Shown here piece by piece: positions 54,256-56,908 of a stretch of DNA of 56,908 bases. This stretch comes from Bacillus methanolicus. Lineage in GTDB: Bacteria; Bacillota; Bacilli; Bacillales; Cytobacillaceae. Within the stretch, counting starts at the first letter, position 1. Every line of letters starts with the position of its first letter. The DNA lies in NCBI RefSeq assembly GCF_008764295.1, contig NZ_VTQX01000022.1, positions 1 through 56,908 on the forward strand, written 5' to 3'. A program made the position numbers and the translations under genes. The notes under the pieces are model-generated. The model was not told the DNA's origin and did not search any database. It saw nothing but the letters and a program-made list of their open reading frames with translations.

Positions 54256-54795
54256 TCAAAACTCTAATCCCTTTAAAGCGTTAATGTTTTGTTCGCTGTA
54301 ATAATGCTTCGTTGCCTCGATCGTCGACACTAAATCGGCTAGCGCAAGAATCGCTGGGTGGGCATTGCGCCCAGTGATGACAAGATGCATTTTTTTCGGG
54401 CGATCCTTGATCGCCTTTACAACTTCTTGCAGCGGCAAAACGTCCTCAACAGGGAATCGCGTGATTGCAAGCGCATTATTCAATTCATCTAATACTAATA
54501 AATCAGTCGATTCATTTTGTAGCTCCGTTTTAACGAGCTGCCATGCTTGTAAAAGGGCGGTCCGATGTTCCTCAGGTGTTTTCGTCCAAGTGAAGCCAAC
54601 ACCTAATTGAACCGTCTCAACCCCTAATTTACTTAGAGCGATTTGCTCCCCATATGTACGTTCTGGAGACTTTATAAATTGAAAGTACTTAACCGTCATT
54701 CCACGGCCGATTGCCCTTAAAGTAATGCCAAGGGAAGCAGTCGTTTTTCCCTTTCCATCTCCGGTATAAACTAACACCATCCCCTGAACTGCCAT
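54256..54795 (-). CDS. cobO: Cob(I)yrinic acid a,c-diamide adenosyltransferase (CobO/BtuR type)
   Basis: 179 residues with the P-loop TGDGKGKTTASLG (Gly12-Thr19), FQFIKSPERTYGEQ, LLVLDELNNALA and VVITGRNAHP-like LVITGRNAHPAIL. It attaches the adenosyl group to cob(I)alamin or its precursors. AAGGAGG precedes the ATG; it lies 12 bp after the nitroreductase gene and 36 bp before btuC. Confidence 0.93.
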   Translation of the reverse strand: MAVQGMVLVYTGDGKGKTTASLGITLRAIGRGMTVKYFQFIKSPERTYGEQIALSKLGVETVQLGVGFTWTKTPEEHRTALLQAWQLVKTELQNESTDLLVLDELNNALAITRFPVEDVLPLQEVVKAIKDRPKKMHLVITGRNAHPAILALADLVSTIEATKHYYSEQNINALKGLEF

Positions 54796-54807
54796 GCTTA
54801 TGCCTCC

Positions 54808-55362
54808 TTAAAGCCATGTTGTTTTTTCTTTATAGGAAGTGCGTTTTTTCGGGGATGTAATTTCTTCAGCTGGATAGCCTATGCATAATGTTCCTACCAA
54901 TTGTTCTTCATCAGTCGCACCAATAAACGTATGCAATACTGTATCATGAACTAAACCAACCCCGCGAGTACGCCATACCATTCCTAACCCTAGCTCTTCA
55001 GCCATTAACCACATGGACATGATGGCGCAACTAACAGCAAATGTATTATCTTTTGTTGCTCCCTCATCACCAGTGACAATAGCGGAAGTCGCAACAATAA
55101 CAAGTGGCGTTTTGGCGATAGCCTCCATTGAACTCTCGACTAAGTGAGGCTTTGTCGGAAAACGCCTTTGAAGATAATGTAATGCCACTTCTCTATAGCC
55201 TTTTAAACTATCACCTTGCAATATATAAAAATGCCAAGGTTCTCTCATTCGATCATTAGGAGCGTACGTAGCTGCTTCTAATAATGCTTCGATTTTTGAG
55301 CGTTCCACTTCACGAGAGTCGAATTGACGAACTGCTCGACGTTTTTTTAGAGTATCTAGCAT
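54808..55362 (-). CDS. Nitroreductase-family protein (CbiY/BluB-like)
   Basis: 184 residues, flavin-binding nitroreductase fold: KRRAVRQFDSREVERSKIEALLEAATYAPN at the FMN site, EPWHFYILQG, AIMSMWLMAEELGLGMVWRTRG. Genes of this kind occur in Bacillus cobalamin operons under the name cbiY; BluB, which makes the lower ligand 5,6-dimethylbenzimidazole, is a relative. Which reaction it performs is not certain. It overlaps the cobA stop by 7 nt. Confidence 0.78.
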   Translation of the reverse strand: MLDTLKKRRAVRQFDSREVERSKIEALLEAATYAPNDRMREPWHFYILQGDSLKGYREVALHYLQRRFPTKPHLVESSMEAIAKTPLVIVATSAIVTGDEGATKDNTFAVSCAIMSMWLMAEELGLGMVWRTRGVGLVHDTVLHTFIGATDEEQLVGTLCIGYPAEEITSPKKRTSYKEKTTWL

Positions 55363-56117
55363 AATTCTTGCTCCTTCTCTGCAAACCAGGCAATCTGCTC
55401 CCTTAGCTGAACCACATCACCGACTAAAACAAGGGACGGATTGGAAATGTCGTGTTTTCGTATATCTTCAGCAATTGTAGCAAGCGTTCCTGTAATTGTT
55501 CGTTGCTTTTCAGTTGTCCCCCATTCAATAACAGCTACAGGCGTTTTTTCATTTTTGCCGTAATGGATTAAGCTGTTTGCAATGTGGGCAATATTGCCAA
55601 TACTCATATAGAAAGCAACCGTATCAATTTGCGCAAGCGCGGACCAATTTAAAAAGTCTTCTCCTTTTTCTGCTCGTCCATGACCTGTAACAATAGCATA
55701 GCTTGCACCATGATCACGGTGTGTAACAGGGATGCCCGCATAGGCAGGTGCAGCAATTCCAGCAGTTATTCCAGGAACGACTTCATAAGGTATATTCTCT
55801 TCCCGTAAAATGGCTGCTTCTTCCGCTCCACGACCAAAGACAAAAGGATCCCCTCCTTTAAGGCGTACTACTTGTTTGCCTAACTTAGCCTGCTCAATAA
55901 GAATACGATGAATTTCTTCTTGAATGAGCCTATGTTTTCCCGGTTCTTTCCCACAATAAATGAGTTCGGCACTCGCCTTTGCATGTGTTAATAACTGAGG
56001 ATTTACTAAGCGATCATATAAAATCACATCAGCAATTTGAAGACACTCCAGTCCCCGAATCGTCAATAATTTAGGGTCTCCAGGACCAGCACCTACAATA
56101 TAAACATATCCGCTCAC
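55356..56117 (-). CDS. cobA: Uroporphyrinogen-III C-methyltransferase (SUMT)
   Basis: About 253 residues. SUMT motifs: YIVGAGPGDPKLLTIRG (SAM), YDRLVNPQLL, VVRLKGGDPFVFGRGAEE, EVVPGITAGIAAPAYAGIPVTHR. It methylates uroporphyrinogen III to precorrin-2, the branch point of siroheme and cobalamin. GTG at 56117 has AGGAG 7 nt upstream and overlaps the sirC stop (GTGA); the frame is open 10 codons further. Confidence 0.93.
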   Translation of the reverse strand: MSGYVYIVGAGPGDPKLLTIRGLECLQIADVILYDRLVNPQLLTHAKASAELIYCGKEPGKHRLIQEEIHRILIEQAKLGKQVVRLKGGDPFVFGRGAEEAAILREENIPYEVVPGITAGIAAPAYAGIPVTHRDHGASYAIVTGHGRAEKGEDFLNWSALAQIDTVAFYMSIGNIAHIANSLIHYGKNEKTPVAVIEWGTTEKQRTITGTLATIAEDIRKHDISNPSLVLVGDVVQLREQIAWFAEKEQELC

Positions 56118-56743
56118 TGTTGTTCTCCTATCTTTTGTTGTAACCATGCATTACATTTTTCCTTTTCTCCTTGTTCAATCCACTGCAAAAATTGTGGTTC
56201 CAACAAATCTGCAAGCAATTGCTTTTTCTTTTCGCCTGAAAATAATCTTAAAATTTGCTTGCGCGCTTGCTTTAAAAAGGAGACGTACTCCGCATATGGT
56301 TCACCAAATTGTTCTTGTAACTCCGCTTTCACCTTACGTGTTAAACCTGGACTTGCACCAGATGTCGAAACGGTGACCACAAATTCACCGCGCCGAACAA
56401 CGGCTGGATTAATGAAATCAACGCGCCCTTTTGCATCGGCACGACTAAGCAGTTGCCAATGCTGGACAGCTTCCTCCACCGCATTATTAACTTCTTCATC
56501 ATCCGTAACTGCAAAAATAAGGGATGCATCATCTAGATCAGCCGGTTCAAACTCTTTGTTTCTCCAAATAACTAAACCTTCATGAACATATTGTTGTAAT
56601 GTTTCCGTTATCTTTGGACTAACTACTATTAATTGTGCTTTTGTCGGTAATAATGCTTCGACTTTTTGACGAGCGACATGCCCACCCCCAACTATTACCA
56701 CCTTTTTAAAGTCAACATTCATCAACAACGGGAAATAATTCAT
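56114..56743 (-). CDS. sirC: Precorrin-2 dehydrogenase (SirC/Met8/CysG-N type)
   Basis: 209 residues. N-terminal NAD-binding motif VVIVGGGHVARQKVEALL (about 15-32), then DEEVNNAVEEAV and DFINPAVVRRGEFVVTVSTSGASPGLTRKVKAEL, typical of Met8/SirC. It oxidises precorrin-2 to sirohydrochlorin, the substrate of CbiX. First gene of the operon visible here; ATG behind GGAGGGATGTAA. The 165 bp upstream show no cobalamin riboswitch, so control elements may lie beyond the window. Confidence 0.92.
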   Translation of the reverse strand: MNYFPLLMNVDFKKVVIVGGGHVARQKVEALLPTKAQLIVVSPKITETLQQYVHEGLVIWRNKEFEPADLDDASLIFAVTDDEEVNNAVEEAVQHWQLLSRADAKGRVDFINPAVVRRGEFVVTVSTSGASPGLTRKVKAELQEQFGEPYAEYVSFLKQARKQILRLFSGEKKKQLLADLLEPQFLQWIEQGEKEKCNAWLQQKIGEQQ

Positions 56744-56908
56744 TTACATCCCTCCAAACTCATAGATTAATTTATTTACATATCATTAGGAGCTGCATCC
56801 CGATAAATTTAAGTTCAGATAGAATAAATAATCTGTTTTAATTGACTCAACTTTCGCACCTTGAAAATCGACCTTGTTTTAGGTCTATTAAAGCTTTAAG
56901 AACAATCA

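Noticed and set aside
56744..56908. Cobalamin riboswitch upstream of sirC
   Set aside because: No B12-box-like sequence or conserved core could be found in the 165 bp available; it could lie outside the window.

Overview
The window looks like chromosome from a low-GC Gram-positive endospore former of the Bacillaceae. The signs are AT-rich sigma-A promoters, strong AAGGAGG-type ribosome binding sites, frequent GTG/TTG starts, a KinB-like sensor kinase, a dpp-ykf operon arranged as in Bacillus subtilis, and candidate CodY and Rex operators. The species cannot be fixed from the sequence. Every recognised gene is on the minus strand except one histidine kinase at 19767-21062.

Layout. 190-1026: a tandem array with an exact 52-bp period, 15 units, each holding an 8+8 bp inverted repeat. 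1140-9669: a dppABCDE-ykfBCD operon (D-aminopeptidase, dipeptide ABC transporter, Ala-Glu epimerase, NlpC/P60 endopeptidase) for murein-peptide uptake and recycling. 10115-11569: a membrane protein and a RibCF-type flavokinase/FAD synthetase. 12024-18124: a second complete peptide ABC transporter ending in an OsmC-like gene. 18452-21062: an AbrB-family membrane protein and, divergently, the kinase. 21291-23355: NDH-2 with two Rex-like operators upstream, and a GNAT acetyltransferase. 23549-28875: a GntR-controlled operon with an ascorbate-type PTS (EIIA, EIIB, EIIC), a phosphotriesterase-family lactonase, a KDPG-type aldolase and a creatininase-family hydrolase, probably for a sugar lactone. 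29415-30521: an MDR dehydrogenase. 31366-39970: a third peptide ABC transporter with an IclR regulator, an M19 dipeptidase and a proline-iminopeptidase-like hydrolase. 40240-44604: a BenE-type transporter, small unknown proteins, an internally deleted MocR regulator and a PadR/HAAS pair with tandem operators. 44995-49184: a formate dehydrogenase module (OFA-type transporter, fdhD, fdhA). 50165-56743: an operon for precorrin-2/siroheme and cobalamin handling (sirC, cobA, nitroreductase, cobO, btuCDF, cbiX).

The strongest observation is that fdhA is interrupted by an in-frame TGA exactly where FdhF-type enzymes carry selenocysteine. The TGA is followed by a hairpin with a GGUCU apical loop, 18 nt downstream as in Escherichia coli fdhF. 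I read it as one 692-residue selenoprotein, not two genes or a pseudogene. Other points worth a look are the 52-bp palindrome array, a CbiX chelatase fused to a 2Fe-2S ferredoxin-like domain and a nine-histidine tail, the MocR gene that has lost nearly all of its aminotransferase domain, a frameshift removing the last membrane helix of the formate/oxalate-type transporter, and the lactone PTS operon.

Functional logic: three oligo/dipeptide importers, each tied to different intracellular hydrolases, point to a peptide- and murein-scavenging life style. Formate oxidation, NDH-2 and the Rex sites point to flexible respiration.
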